A stretch of 64,000 nt of DNA from Adiantum capillus-veneris (lineage: Eukaryota > Streptophyta > Polypodiopsida > Polypodiales > Pteridaceae). The stretch is taken from contig CM043947.1 of NCBI GenBank assembly GCA_014529385.2, forward strand, positions 115,831,587-115,895,586. Reading direction: 5' to 3'. The position numbers were made by a program, and so were the translations under genes. The notes under the pieces are model-generated. The model had not been told where the DNA came from. It saw nothing but the letters and a program-made list of their open reading frames with translations, and did not search any database. Shown piece after piece: positions 9,741-21,286 of the stretch (position 1 is the first letter of the stretch; every line of letters starts with the position of its first letter).

Positions 9741-11390
9741 CTATTGTGAGCGTTGATCTACTTCGGTAACATAAGTCTTGAGTAGATCGAGTATCGTAAG
9801 ATTGGCTATCTCACTTTGGCCATCCGTTTGTGGGTGATAGGCCAAAGAGAAATCCAATATTGTTCCTAGATTTTCAAAGATACCTTTCCAAAAATTACTG
9901 GTCATTCTAGGATCTCTATCTGACACGATGGATGTGGGTAATCCATGGTACTTGAAAATCTGAGATATGAAGAGAGTTGACATTTGATGTGCCTTAATAG
10001 TCTTTTTGACAGGAATAAAATGTGCTTGCTTACTAAACCTATCGACTATTGTCCATATTCCTGTATTCCCATGGATAGACTTGGGTAATCCAAAGATGAA
10101 ATCCATGGATATACTCTCCCATGGTGAATTTGGAATAGGCAATGGCTGGAGTAATCCAGGTTGCTTCCCTCTATCATACTTGGTCTTTTGGCATACTACA
10201 CATTTTGATACATGCTCTTGTAGGTCCACTTTCATGGTAGGCCAATAGAAGTACGTCTCTACTCCTTGGAGAGTAGGTTGAATACCTCTATGCCCCGCAT
10301 ATGGAGGAGCACGGGATTCATACATAACTTTCTCACGAAGGGACTGGGTAACACATAGCCTATTGCCGTGGAGAAGATAACCATCCTGCAAGGTGAATGG
10401 TTCCTCTTTCTTTCCCAAAGCAAGGGCTGACATTATGTCTCTAAAGTCATGGTCAATAGCATACTCATCTATCATAGAGGATAGATCATTGTGAGTAGCT
10501 ATAGACACCGCATTAACTTTGGGTCGTCGTGAAAGTGCATCGGCCACTTGATTGTGCTTACCAGCTATGTGAGCAATATGGAAATTAAATTGCGAAAGAA
10601 AATTTTCCCACCTCATTTGTTTGTCAAAAAGCTTGGTTTGCATCATGAAATACTTGAGACTTTGGTGGTCGGTTCGTAGGATAAATGGAGTCCCCAATAG
10701 ATAGTGCTTCCATGTGTCTAGGGCATGTAGAACTGCTAAAATCTCTTTCTCATAAATGCCTAAGACTCGTTCATCAGTATTGAGCCTTCGGCTCTCATAT
10801 GCTATGGCATGCCCTTCTTGAAGCAAAACTGCTCCAAGGCAATCTCCACAAGCATCACATTGGACCTCAAATGGCTTTGAGAGATCCGGAAGCATGAGGA
10901 CTGGTTGGGAAGTAAGCTTCTCTTTGAGATTTTCAAAAGAATTTTGCTCCTTAGCAGTCCATACAAACTTAACGTTCTTCTTAGTTAAGTCGTGTAGTGG
11001 TCCTGCTACTTGAGAGAATTTTTCTATGAAGCGTCTATAGTATGCACACATACCAACAAATCTTATTAGCTCATGTAGATTTCTTGGGTTAGACCATGCT
11101 TTTATTACCTCTAACTTTGATGGATCCATTTGGATACCATCTTTAGAGATAATACGACCTAGGTATTGAATCTCTTGAAGGAAGAATTTGCTTTTCTTTT
11201 GGTTGAGATAAATCTTGTTCTCCCTCGATGCTTGAAAACTCACTTGGAGATGTTGCTTATGTTCCTCCAAAGACTTGGAGTAGATGATGATATCATCAAA
11301 GAATACTCCGGTGAATTTGCCGTATGGTCTAAAAATTTTCTCCATCAAACAATTGAACGTAGCTGGTGCATTAGTCACGCCAAAAGGCAT
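9741..11390 (-). pseudogene. pol: Chromovirus pol: reverse transcriptase palm, RNase H, integrase
   Basis: A 549-codon open stretch. It starts at MPFGVTNAPATF in the reverse transcriptase palm and carries the catalytic pair as VFFDDIIIYS. RNase H follows (FEVQCDACGDCLGAVLLQEG, EKEILAVLHAL, RTDHQSLKYF). In the integrase zinc-binding region (YAGHRGI ... CVVCQKTK) the first His of HHCC appears to be Arg. The core shows ISMDFIFGLP, VSDRDPRMTS and YHPQTDGQSEI, so D, D and E are present. It is the continuation, after a one-base frameshift, of the piece at 12040-11393. It copies element RNA into DNA and inserts it. The 3' end runs into a stop at 9741. Confidence 0.9.
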
Positions 11391-11392
11391 GA

Positions 11393-12040
11393 CTAGATAT
11401 TCATAAAGACCAAAAGTTGTGCAAAACGCGTCTTTAAGATATCTTCATCCACTATCCTTATTTGATGATAGACACTCTTAAGGTCAATCCTACTGAAGTA
11501 GGTCAAGCCTTGTAGCTTATCAAACAGATCTTCTACCCGAGGTACGGGAAATCTGTTTTTGATAGTGATATGGTTTAGTGCTCGATAGTCCACACACATA
11601 CAGTATGTACCATCTTTCTTTTTCACTAAAAGGACTGGAGAACAAAAGGGAGAGGAACTAGGCCTCACCATCCCTTTGTCTACCAGCTCTTGTACTTGCT
11701 TCATGATCTCCTCTTGTTGAGCTTGTGAGACTCGATAAGGAGGCTTGTTAGGTGGTGAGCTTCCAGGAAGGAGCTCAATACGATGGTCATCATCCCCTCG
11801 TTTTGGAGGTAAGTACATAGGGATATCATCAATGAACACATCTTGGAATCCTTTTAGAAAATTAGACAAGTCTAACTCTCCTTGATTCTTACCATTTACA
11901 TTTGATGAAACATTAGTATCTTTTAGAGACTCTTTGACAAAAATCATGTACGCAGAAACTGAGCTCTTCATTGACCTATCAAAAGCAAGAGGATTTACAA
12001 GTGGAATAGTGCGACCACGCTCACTAGCATTTATATACAT
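11393..12040 (-). pseudogene. pol: Chromovirus pol: start of reverse transcriptase
   Basis: Open piece of 215 codons overlapping the end of gag-protease by ten bases in another frame. It includes [60 protein letters not shown] and [14 protein letters not shown] with the first catalytic Asp. Near 11425 the expected reading moves by one base into the frame of the next piece. The overlap with gag-protease also looks like a single-base loss rather than programmed frameshifting, because the expected amino acids continue across it. Confidence 0.88.
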
Positions 12041-13797
12041 GTTCTTTCCCTGTAGGTGAAGTAGATTCTCCTTTCAGGGAACTTCATGTTGGCAGCCATG
12101 CGATCAAACCATGGTGCCCCTAGGATAACATCCTCATGTTGGAGAGGAGAGATGAAGAAGTCTTCTTTGTCGACATAGCTTTGTACATGAAGCCTCAGCT
12201 TCCCAATCAAGGGAGTAATAGAGACTTGTTGTCCCTTGAAAGATGCATCAACCACTACTATATCTCCCATCTCAAAAGCTTGAATGCCCAACTTGGTGGC
12301 CAGCTCCATTGATATGAAGTTAAGAGTAGAGCCAAGGTCAAACAAGATGAAGGCATCATGCTCTGTTACCTTTCCCCAAGCATAGGATGATCCTTTGCAA
12401 TGAGCATCCTCTTTTGGAGCTTCGATGGTAGAAGCCCTAGGAGTCTCATTGCAAGCATTCTTCTTGGGGCAAGAACGATAGCCATGTCCTTGCTCCCCAC
12501 ACTTGAAACACTTATGGTCCTTGCGAAAATCTTCAAGCTCTTCAGGAGAGAGTTTGTTTTTACCTTTGTAAACTCCCTTCTCCTTGGACCGATTGTTGTT
12601 GTTGTTGTTGGAATTGGCTTGGGAAGTATATTGAACATTGGTTTTTCCCTTTGCATCATTTTTGTCTTTGTTTTCCATGGGCTTGACATTACGTCTGGCC
12701 CCTTTATGAAAATTGATGCGTGAAGCAACCATGGTGTGATGGATTACTTCGCTAATAGTACCAGGCCATTGAAAGTTGATGTATTCGGCCATCTCTTCAG
12801 GTAATCCCGCACAGAATTGCTGCCTTTGCTCAGCAAAGTCTATCTTTTGAAAGACAGTAGCCTTGAGATGTAAATCCCAAAACTTGTCTACATATTTGTG
12901 GATAGACTCACGGGAGAGGAGCTTCAAGCTGCGCCATTCGGTAAGCACTTTGTCCTTTGCACCGCTTGCAAGGAATTGCTTGATGATGGAAACTTGTAGA
13001 GTTTTCCATGTCTTTGGGGCTTCATCATTTCCACAAAGGCTAGCCCACCATTGACGAGCTGATTTTTGGAAGTGCATAGCTACATGGCCTAGCTTGGAGA
13101 ACTCTGTAAAGCCCTCATCTCCAAAGGACGCATCAAATTGCTGAATGAAGGCCAACACTTTGTCGGTAGCACCAAAGGTGCCATCATAGGTGAGAAAAGA
13201 GATACTCTTTCCTCCCTCCTTGAACTTCTTTAGCTTTTGTGACCTTCGCCATGCAGGAAATGATTTGTGATGTCCTCCCCTCTTGTATTCTCTAGGAGAA
13301 TAGCCATAACTTTCATCGGAAGAGGAGGAAGGTGAAGAAGAAGGAGAAGAGGGTGACCTCTTCCTAGCCCTTTTCTTCCTTTGTTTCCTCTCTTGCCTTT
13401 CAGAATGATGAGGAGAAGGACTATGTGTTGATCTTTTCCTCTTGAGAGGAGTGGACGATCGTCTAGACCGCCGTCTTTGTGGAGCCACCTCTTCAGAGGA
13501 ACTTAAACTTTCATTTCTTTCTTGCTCCTTGGATTCCTCCTCTCGAATGGGAGAGAGTCTTCTTTTGGGGGTCTCTTCAAGAGGCCTCCTAAGCTCTCCC
13601 TCCTCTTGGAGAGGAAGGGAAATTCCATAAGCACAAAGTTGTTGAGTAACTTCGGCTTGCAAAGCAGGGTTGCCCATAGCTTGCTGTAACCTAGTGACGA
13701 GATAATTCACAAACATGAAGGCATCATCATTAGCACCTTCATGTGCAAAATCAAAGCTATCAATGTTCATTCTACTCTCTTGATTATTGTCAGCCAT
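12031..13797 (-). CDS. gag: Chromovirus gag-protease
   Basis: 588-codon open frame from ATG 13797, about 400 bases after the primer site. Residues 1-80 begin [20 protein letters not shown]; residues 90-175 are Arg/Ser-rich; the retrotransposon-gag capsid domain lies around residues 190-370 ([36 protein letters not shown]). A CCHC knuckle [14 protein letters not shown] is near residue 430. The retropepsin segment near residue 485 reads [14 protein letters not shown], so the usual D-[ST]-G catalytic triplet is D-L-G. That substitution may inactivate the protease; it is visible in the sequence but its effect is inferred. The frame ends just where pol should continue. Confidence 0.9.
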   Translation of the reverse strand: MADNNQESRMNIDSFDFAHEGANDDAFMFVNYLVTRLQQAMGNPALQAEVTQQLCAYGISLPLQEEGELRRPLEETPKRRLSPIREEESKEQERNESLSSSEEVAPQRRRSRRSSTPLKRKRSTHSPSPHHSERQERKQRKKRARKRSPSSPSSSPSSSSDESYGYSPREYKRGGHHKSFPAWRRSQKLKKFKEGGKSISFLTYDGTFGATDKVLAFIQQFDASFGDEGFTEFSKLGHVAMHFQKSARQWWASLCGNDEAPKTWKTLQVSIIKQFLASGAKDKVLTEWRSLKLLSRESIHKYVDKFWDLHLKATVFQKIDFAEQRQQFCAGLPEEMAEYINFQWPGTISEVIHHTMVASRINFHKGARRNVKPMENKDKNDAKGKTNVQYTSQANSNNNNNNRSKEKGVYKGKNKLSPEELEDFRKDHKCFKCGEQGHGYRSCPKKNACNETPRASTIEAPKEDAHCKGSSYAWGKVTEHDAFILFDLGSTLNFISMELATKLGIQAFEMGDIVVVDASFKGQQVSITPLIGKLRLHVQSYVDKEDFFISPLQHEDVILGAPWFDRMAANMKFPERRIYFTYRERTCI

Positions 13798-14197
13798 GTT
13801 ACCAAAATCTATATATGTACTTAGTGTATGCTTTGGTAATTCAAAACCTTAGTTGCCACTCCTCTTAGCCTTTGAAAATCGGCTCTTAAGTATCTACACC
13901 CACGGCTCGAAGTGGTTAATTATAGAGAGTAGAGGAGTAGGTCTAACATAGCAGAGTTTTCAAGGGCTAGCTCTTTTCGACTTCTTCTAGCTCAATAATG
14001 GTAAAGCCGTAGGCAAGTCTAAAAAGACTCCATTATTAAGTCCAAAGCTTCCGAGGTGTGCACCATCCCCCACATAGTGGGCTCAACAAAACCAATAATA
14101 GATCCCAGTTCCACTTACCCTAACATAAGTAACAACATCAACCATTTATAGGCTACTTAAGGACCTCTCTTCTTAAGCAAGAAAAGAGAAACCAAAT
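13798..14197 (-). other. Chromovirus 5' leader
   Basis: Untranslated stretch between primer site and gag ATG. The same sequence recurs at 29660-30060 in the truncated plus-strand copy. Confidence 0.85.
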
Positions 14198-14209
14198 GCT
14201 CTGATACCA
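14198..14209 (-). other. Primer binding site, initiator tRNA-Met
   Basis: GCTCTGATACCA on the plus strand is TGGTATCAGAGC on the minus strand, one base after the LTR end at 14211. Confidence 0.93.
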
Positions 14210-14210
14210 A

Positions 14211-14955
14211 TGTAATGGAATTAGCCTTTTAACTTGAGTTGGAGCGGAAAGTAAATAACATATTGAGCATTTCCTTGAGTATTCTTTAGTGTGTAGATGT
14301 ATAGTGAGAAAGAGAGTGCTTGGATAGAGAGAGAGCAACACTTAACACATTACTTCCTTCACATGGCATGATCAATACTTGTAAAAGAGAGTGAGATTTT
14401 AGAGAAATTGACACCAATAGAGGACCGAATTAGTTGGAGCCGGTCCCCCCTCTAATAGGAATTTGTACTATAGATTCTTCCATGACGCAAGACTTGTTTT
14501 CAATACAACTGTTTGTGTTCCTTGAGACCTTCTTGATGAGATGAAGATGGTAAGCTTCACTCACCAAGCATTAGCATAACTACAACAATAAACATGATTA
14601 GCATGAACTTGAAAAATGCCCAGCCTCAATCCCAAGACCTCAAACACCATGAAAGGTGAGGAGAGCTAGCAGGGAGTGAGGAGGAAGAGAGAAGTAGAAG
14701 TAGCTCTACTAGAAAGAAATAACCCCTTGCACATAATCACTGATAGCTCTTGTAGCATGTCTTAGCATAGAGTTAATGGAGATTACAGATATTGATAAGC
14801 AAGCATAAGCATTCTCTTGTGTGGATTTGCATCCATAGCCAAGAGCTTGTGGTAGTAGGCACTCAACTTCTCAAGCTTGGAGAAGGAGATGGAAACCTTG
14901 CTTCACAAGAGTGTGTGAAGGGAAGAATGAAGGAGAGAGAGCTCATGGGAGGCTC

Positions 14956-15028
<73 letters not shown>

Positions 15029-15719
15029 AGCTAGGTCGACCCCCTTTCCTAGGGTTCCTTTGAAGTTGATTGGGCCATGTAGCCCTCTAGCCAATGAGAG
15101 CTGGGCTCCCTTTGGGGCAAGGTGTGTAGCCTCTTGACAAGTGTCCTTATTTCCCTTTGTGAGGCTAAGCTAGCACCCCCCTTGCTTAAGCACAGCCCCT
15201 GGTTAAGCACAATCCCTACTTGCTTGAGTAGTGTGTCTCTACACTTGACAAGTGGCCCCTTTCCTTTCATAAGGGTATGGGTCCTTGGTGAGATGCTCAC
15301 TTACTATCTACCTCCCCCCTTTGTAGGGCTCGCCCCCTCTTTAGTAGCAAGTACTCTAAACTTGGTAAGCAGGCAACTCCCCTGCTTAAGCACAGCCCTG
15401 GCTTAAGCAATCTACCCCCTTGCCTGCTTGGACTTTAGTGATTAAAGAGTAAAATTTTAAAGACTATGTCTTAAAGCTTTTAACAGTTACCTTTGGAGGC
15501 TTTAATGAAGACAACCCTAAGGTCTTTTTCTCCATTAGTTAACCTTTCTCTTTGATAGACCTTTTCTCATATGGGCCCCTTTACCATTGGCCCCGTGCTT
15601 AAATAGATCTATAAGAACCTCTATATCTTAACCCTTGTTCCCGTTTATTCTCCCACATTAAATGATCAGTTTAATATGAGAAAATCATTTGGGTTGGTCA
15701 GATATTAGATTTTATGACT
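14211..15719 (-). repeat. Chromovirus 5' LTR (right copy)
   Basis: 1509 bases matching 7171-8664. The last plus-strand base of the terminus is changed (TATGACT against TATGACA). Contains (GA)n at 14960-15026. Confidence 0.93.
14960..15026. repeat. (GA)n inside the right LTR
   Basis: About 67 bases of GA, longer than the 53 bases of the left LTR partner. Confidence 0.95.
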
Positions 15720-15722
15720 CTC

Positions 15723-15725
<3 letters not shown>

Positions 15726-15768
<43 letters not shown>
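15726..15768. repeat. (CT)n microsatellite, right flank of the chromovirus
   Basis: CT tract directly outside the right LTR, then AGAGAGATAGAGATAG. Probably the other half of the tract at 7101-7157. Confidence 0.9.
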
Positions 15769-15770
<2 letters not shown>

Positions 15771-16589
15771 AGAGATAGAGATAGTCCACAAGGAGGAAGA
15801 GAGAATCTTGTTAGGAATCTGCTCACCTGATTCCTATAAAGTGCTTGCCTGGAAATATCCCCCTAATCAAACTGATATGATTATTGAAAAATCAATGTAG
15901 AATTCTCCGACCGTGGCAAATATTGGTATTTTTAGAATCTTAAGCATAGCAAACCCTGGGTTACGGGCTCTGAGTGGTTACACTATGAATTTAATTAGTT
16001 AAGTAAAATTGGATGGTGTTAGTAATTATTATTAATAAAGACTTTATTATCCTAAGGTTCTAGAAATTACAGATATTTCCAAAATTAATCATTAAAAAGT
16101 CAACAAACTAGTAGAAAATCGATTTTGTGTATCTGGGGGGCTGTGTGGGGTAATGATGAACCCTCTCAGACTAAATTTAGCAGCAGGGGGCATTTTTAGA
16201 CCAGAAACCTATATATATGACCCTTGCTTCATAATTTCAGATAGACTCGGAGGCTTGGCACACTCTCTCTCATCTAGAGGGACCGCTACGCAGAAATCAC
16301 TAGAGATCAAGCTCTAGTTGGTTAATTAAACTGTAATTAGCCTAATCCTTCTTAATTAGCAAAGCTAGGTTAGCGTATTTTCTTAATAAATTAAAGATTA
16401 ATCCCATGTATACTCAAAAATCCTCTCTTAATTAAATATTCTCTGTTGATTATTGTGATTAAGCTTAGGGATATTAAACAAATTAATTATTATATCATAG
16501 TAGGGTTGATATTATCCATTTTAACCATAAATTAATGGGAACTATACTAATTAAGTTTATATTAAAATGAGATGATTATCAAAGCTGTG

Positions 16590-17880
16590 TTAGACTGTCA
16601 TTAAGGTAGAAAAATTCTTTTATAATCTTTTGAGTAATTTTCATAATTAAATAGGTAGAATTACACTGTTTTTGAGAGGAAAATAAAACAAAAAAAAATC
16701 AAATTGGCTCAAAATGCTTTAAGCTATTTATCATAGGTTAATTACATCTTAGATAACCCGTGATAATTATATGAACCTCAGATAATTAGTTTACCTAATT
16801 ATCTTAGCACACCTACACTTTTTTTAGGACAAATTAAAAGGGGGAAAATAGAAACTTGATTCAAAATGCTTTAAGATAATTTTAAAGATTAATTACATCT
16901 TAAAAAACCCTTGATAATTATGTTAACCTCATATAATTAGTTTACCTGATTATCTTAGCAGAATTACATTGTTTTAAGGAAAAATTAAAAGAGGAGAATA
17001 CCAAATTGATTCAAAATTCTTTAAGATAATTATCAGAGGTTAATTACATCTAAGAAAAATTGTGGTAGTTATGTTAACCTCAGATAATTAGTTTACCTAA
17101 TTATCTAAGCAGAATTACATTGTTTTTATGACAAATTAAAAGTGAAAAAATAGAAAATTGATTTAAAATGCTTAAAGATAATTATCAAAAGCTACTTACA
17201 TCTTAGGCAATCCATGATAGTTATGTTAACTTCAGATAACTAGTTTACCTAATTATCTTAGAAAAATTACACTATTTTTGGGACCAATTAAAATAGGAAA
17301 AATAGCAAATTGATTCAAAATGATTTAAGATAATTATGAAAGGTTAATTACATCTTACACAACCCATGATAATTATGTTCACCTCAGATAATTAGTTTAT
17401 CTAATTATCTTAGAAAAATTACACTATTTTTAGGATAAATTAAAAGGAAAAAATAGCAAATTGATTCAAAATGCTTTAAGATAATTATCAGAGGTTAATT
17501 ACATTTTAGAAAATCCAAGATAATTATCTTAGCCACGGATAATTATTTTAGATAATTATCCTAGTAGAAAACCACTATTATTGAGGATAAACTAAAGGGG
17601 GAAATTAGAAAATCATGTTCTATGATTACATGCTATTTATTAGAGCTAGATCATAGGATAAAGAGGCTGTAATAATTATGTCAAGGTTAGAAAAGTAGTA
17701 TATATATTTATCTAAGTCAAATTATACTAATTCTAGCTAAAAACTAAAGAGGGAAATTAGTAAATCATGCTATATGATTACATGCTATTTATTAGAGCTA
17801 AATTACATAATGAAAAGACTGTGATAATTATGTCAAGGCTAGAAACTTAGAAAATTATATAATTAGGTTGAAAAATAATA
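16590..17880 (+). repeat. Tandem array, 151-152-bp unit, inside the 5' LTR
   Basis: The core AAAATGCTTTAAG or a close variant starts at 16711, 16863, 17014, 17165, 17317 and 17468, that is steps of 152, 151, 151, 152 and 151. A diverged continuation with AATCATG at 17611 and 17763 keeps the 152-base step. Most units contain the perfect hairpin GATAATTAG-TTTAC-CTAATTATC (for example 16781-16803). The block is AT-rich and non-coding. Confidence 0.9.
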
Positions 17881-18396
17881 GTATAATTAGGAGAGGTCAA
17901 AAATATCCTTAGCTACTTCTGGTAATTATACCATAGTTAATTAGTGAGGTTAGAAAATTATAATTGATCAAAAGTCCTATTTTTAGCAAATGATTAATTA
18001 AAATAAATAGACTTTGTGGTCAAATTTTTTTAGGAAAATTATATTAAGTGTAAACCTATGATATCAATTTGAGGAAATGAAATCTTTAAGAAAAAATAAA
18101 TAGAATCAATATTAAGCTCAAAATAAGTAGATTCCAAGCTTAAAATTTGATGGCAAAATTAAGAAAAAGGATATACAAAATTATAGGAAAATCAAGATAG
18201 CTTAGAAAACCCTAAGGAAAGCTGTTGAAAAAGTTATCATGCATATAAGAAAATAAAAAATTACTAGGTCAAAAATTTATCAATTAGAGCTATAAATTTA
18301 ACTTAGAATTGGATAAAATTGGATACAAAGGTTAAGTCTAGCTTTCGGATAATTTACCTAATGATTAAACATCCTTTTGATAAGGAATAAGAAGTT

Positions 18397-18576
18397 ATGG
18401 CACCTAAAAGGACCCGAGCCAATCCTACATGTAATGATGAGGACGTAGCTCCAAAACGAACTAGAGCATCGCATGACAACGAAGCCGGGCCTAGTAGTAA
18501 GCCTACAGAGGAGAGTCTTCAGGCGCTAGCACAGCAGCAAATGGCCGATCAGTCTCAAGCTTATGTTCTTTTATAA
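18397..18576 (+). CDS. Short gag-like ORF inside the LTR
   Basis: 59 codons, MAPKRTRANPTCNDEDVAPK ... then LQALAQQQMADQSQAY. The basic start and Gln-rich end resemble the first residues of plant gypsy capsid proteins; the resemblance is by eye only. In the second LTR the same ORF has an in-frame TGA after MAPKRT and a deletion. A capsid start lying within the LTR is unusual; it could be a captured leader, an upstream ORF of the element, or chance. Confidence 0.35.
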   Translation: MAPKRTRANPTCNDEDVAPKRTRASHDNEAGPSSKPTEESLQALAQQQMADQSQAYVLL

Positions 18577-19667
18577 GTTAACATTGCATACGTAAGGAGT
18601 GAGTAAGAATCAGAAAAGGAATAATTGGTCAAAAGGTAACTTCCAAGAAACCAACGTGCATTTGTTTATAAAGTAGGAAAGAATTGTTTGGGTTAAAATT
18701 GGTTGAATTAGGAAAGATATGATTGATCATCCTTAAGACAGCTTGTCTCCAGACACCTCCGACTCCTTGGTATAAATTGATGTTAATGATGGCTTTCTAG
18801 CCACGGATAAGTCGGTTACCCCCATGAACGATGAGTTTGTACTCCATGTCATGTCTTGATGTTTCTACATAAGTTAGGATACTGTTTTTTATCCTAGGGG
18901 AGCCGTCGGGTTGTATGGGCAACTGGTTTGGTGTATCGGCATCGGGAACCTTGGGTGGGGGTTTATTTCACTCCGGATTGTGAATAAGGAATGGGTGCCG
19001 TTTTTTCACCCTTAGGTGATCTTGAGATAAGAAGAGTACTCGTCATGGTTATTATGGACAATGTTTTGATTGACAATACCCTGTCTTAAGTTTAACGATG
19101 TCTGTTTGCTAAAAGAATGTTTTCAATACTGTTTTCAAGGGCTGGTTTAATAGAATCCTGTTAAGAAGGATAAAAGAAATCATTATTATAATTGTGATAA
19201 GAACGTGGATAGTAATTAAATAACAAAAAAATCATGTGTGAGTGCGGGGTGGTAAGAGTGGATTGACTAAGGTTGTCAATCACGGATGGGTGGAATTGAT
19301 TAGTCAGGTAACTATCCCTCCCTCCGCACTAAAACGTTTAGAAAACTTCTTCACTTGGAAGAGGAGTCCACCAGCGGTTGTGCCCTCATATCTGTCAGGG
19401 GGGAAAAAGCGTTGTTTGAGGATACCTTAGTCCAATTGTAGCAGTTATAGGGCCGAAATAGTTTTTTCGGACTTTTAATATGTTGTTCCGTTTCCGCTGC
19501 GAGACAGAACTAGGTCTGCTTATAATTCTATGGACCCAACCATTGTGAATGGTAAAGGTCTATTCCTTGGATTTTTCTTGTTTAGAGACTCTGATTTGTA
19601 TCATACCTAGAGACCTGTCAAGGATCCCATCCCGATCTTGGTATTGACGGGTTGGGGATCTCACAAG

Positions 19668-19679
19668 TGGTATCAGAGC
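19668..19679 (+). other. Primer binding site, initiator tRNA-Met
   Basis: TGGTATCAGAGC, two bases after the LTR terminus CA. It fixes the element orientation as plus. Confidence 0.92.
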
Positions 19680-19852
19680 GTGTGTTAATTAAAGTCTAGG
19701 ACCTAGGGAAAAGTTTAAGATGTTAGGTTGAAATAAGAGATCTTTGACAAATTCAATTAAAGAGGTAATTAGTTGAAAAGAGAGAGAGAAAGAAAGAGAG
19801 AGAATTATCCCCATCTTTTCAAGTAGATTTCCATTAGGTCTACCACAAATCC

Positions 19853-20287
19853 ATGGATTTCAACATTAGGTTTATGAGAGCTTGCCTATCCCGACACTAT
19901 TCAATGCGAAAAAGCGTAATGAAATGGCTAGATAAGAGATTTTCTCCTTCCTCTTGGAGAATCAAGTGGTCAGGATCTGGTGGATTTTTCCTCAATGATG
20001 CGGGAGAGTTAGAAGGTTTAGAACTAAATATGAAGAGACTCAAATGGTCCAAAGATCTTCAAGTGATTGAAGTATACTTTTTCATTGGGACGGAGAATCC
20101 AGAAGAAACCCTTGTAATAGATGATGTCCAAGTATCACAAAATATGTGGGTGTTTGATCAGGTGTCTAAATTAATCTACCCAGGTAGAATTAGACCCATA
20201 GGTGTAGGCCCTAGTTTTAATGGACCGAAAGATGTTGTATATTTTGATCCTATATCTGATGCACCCAAAAATATCACAAGATTCTAG
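19853..20287 (+). CDS. Unidentified 144-residue ORF in gag position
   Basis: The frame starts at ATG 19853, 174 bases after the primer site, where gag would be expected. It reads MDFNIRFMRACLSRHYSMRK, then WRIKWSGSGGFFLNDAGELE, and ends with PKDVVYFDPISDAPKNITRF. There is no zinc knuckle, no protease motif and no transmembrane segment. The composition is that of an ordinary folded protein with many Trp, Phe and Tyr and mixed charge, not of a chance frame in AT-rich DNA. I do not recognise the family. It may be a diverged capsid fragment or a captured host exon. It is the only intact frame of the element. Confidence 0.5.
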   Translation: MDFNIRFMRACLSRHYSMRKSVMKWLDKRFSPSSWRIKWSGSGGFFLNDAGELEGLELNMKRLKWSKDLQVIEVYFFIGTENPEETLVIDDVQVSQNMWVFDQVSKLIYPGRIRPIGVGPSFNGPKDVVYFDPISDAPKNITRF

Positions 20288-21065
20288 TATAGGGGTGTCG
20301 TCACCCTTGTACGTAGTAGGAAGAGCAAGAGGAGCAAGAGCTTATGCAATCATGGGAGAACCAACCTTATGAATGAGGAAGATAAAAGAGCCACTCGCTT
20401 GGCCATAGTTAGGAATCCTAGAGCTTTGCAAACCACTAAAAATCAATAATGCAAAACTTTGAGTTAATTATATATTATAATGGTATACATGATTTTCTTT
20501 TCTAGGAATGTAAAGTTAAGTTAGTATTTAATCAAGAAATTAAGGATTGATCTAGCAAATGAGACAGAGGTTCTCGATAGTATGAAAAGAATTTGAATTT
20601 TGAGAATGATAGTTATCAAGAAACCAACTCACATTCTTTGTGCATACGATAGCCTTCCTTGGAAAATGACCTAGATATGAAAGTATTAAGGTACGAGACT
20701 AATAGGAAGCCGAAAAGAACTCTTGGTATGATACTTCTTAAAACCCTTTACATATTGTTCGTCAACAAGGTTAGAGCTTAGAGGGGGTATCTTTGGTGCA
20801 ATGGTGGAAGCTTGTGCTGAACGCAGATTGCTCAAAATAACAAGAACACGCCGAGCGCGTTCAAATTGGCAAAGCTGAAATACATGATACTTGTCGAACG
20901 CTGATTGCTCTGAATGGTCAGTTAGACCAAGCGCGTTCATATTGACAAGGTGGATATATAGATCTTTCATGGAATTGATTTAACCTCGATTTTGAGATGA
21001 TACAAATGGGTTGTAAAGGTTTTTAAGATGGGCTCAACACTAAGAGTTTCTTGAGGGAAAATTGA
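20288..21065 (+). other. Internal region of the large-LTR element, no gene
   Basis: No coding recognised. A 94-codon frame on the minus strand at 20686-20970 shows no family features. Two short similar segments with CGAACGCTGATTGCTC/GAACGCAGATTGCTC-like words lie near 20820 and 20897. Confidence 0.55.
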
Positions 21066-21241
21066 CTAGCAAGCAACTCCAACAAGAAACTAGAAATAAC
21101 TCTTAGAGTAATCAATAACATTTTGTAAAATGAAAAGGTTATCCCTTCAAAGATGCCACTTGGGAGGATGAATTTCTCTTCTCAAAGATTTTTCCAATTT
21201 TGGTTGAGATGAGGGCATCTCAAACTCTTAAGTTGAGGTGA
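21066..21241 (+). pseudogene. pol: Chromodomain remnant at the end of pol
   Basis: From 21140 the frame reads YPFKDATWEDEFLFSKIFPI and ends at TGA 21239-21241. Just upstream AAATGAAAAGG keeps the expected K-W-K-G with the Trp codon now TGA, and further upstream the reading is shifted. The D-A-T-W-E-D motif is the C-terminal half of a gypsy chromodomain. It shows that the large-LTR element derives from a chromovirus whose pol was otherwise deleted. Confidence 0.7.
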
Positions 21242-21286
21242 TTGTAAGGTTTCCAGTTTCTAAAACCTTAAAGATTGTATAAAGAT

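Larger units (their letters stand above)
7171..15719 (-). mobile_element. Full-length Ty3/gypsy chromovirus, minus strand
   Basis: Two LTRs (7171-8664 and 14211-15719) flank an interior with, on the minus strand, a primer site, gag-protease, reverse transcriptase, RNase H, integrase, chromodomain and a polypurine tract. The order is that of Ty3/gypsy. Flanks carry CTCTC at 7166-7170 and 15720-15724, consistent with a 5-bp target duplication, although the site is low-complexity. The LTRs differ by a few percent by eye, including small indels, so the insertion is not brand new. Coding is broken by at least two frameshifts and several stops. A truncated relative lies at 28985-30283. Confidence 0.93.
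15864..19665 (+). repeat. 5' LTR, 3.8 kb
   Basis: Homology to 21287-25409 starts at TAATCAAAC; a TG that could be the true terminus is at 15878. A TATATATA box lies near 16210, followed by CATAATTTCAG and a CTCTCTCTCATCTAG segment. The 151-152-bp array fills 16590-17880. A short gag-like ORF is at 18397-18576. The end is fixed by ...CTCACA at 19665. Confidence 0.85.

Noticed and set aside
12031-12040. Programmed frameshift between gag-protease and pol of the chromovirus
   Set aside because: The expected residues continue across a single missing base, and pol has a second similar break near 11425, so simple decay is more likely.
16590-17880. CRISPR-like array
   Set aside because: Units are 151-152 bases, diverged along their whole length, AT-rich, and lie inside an LTR; there are no unique spacers.
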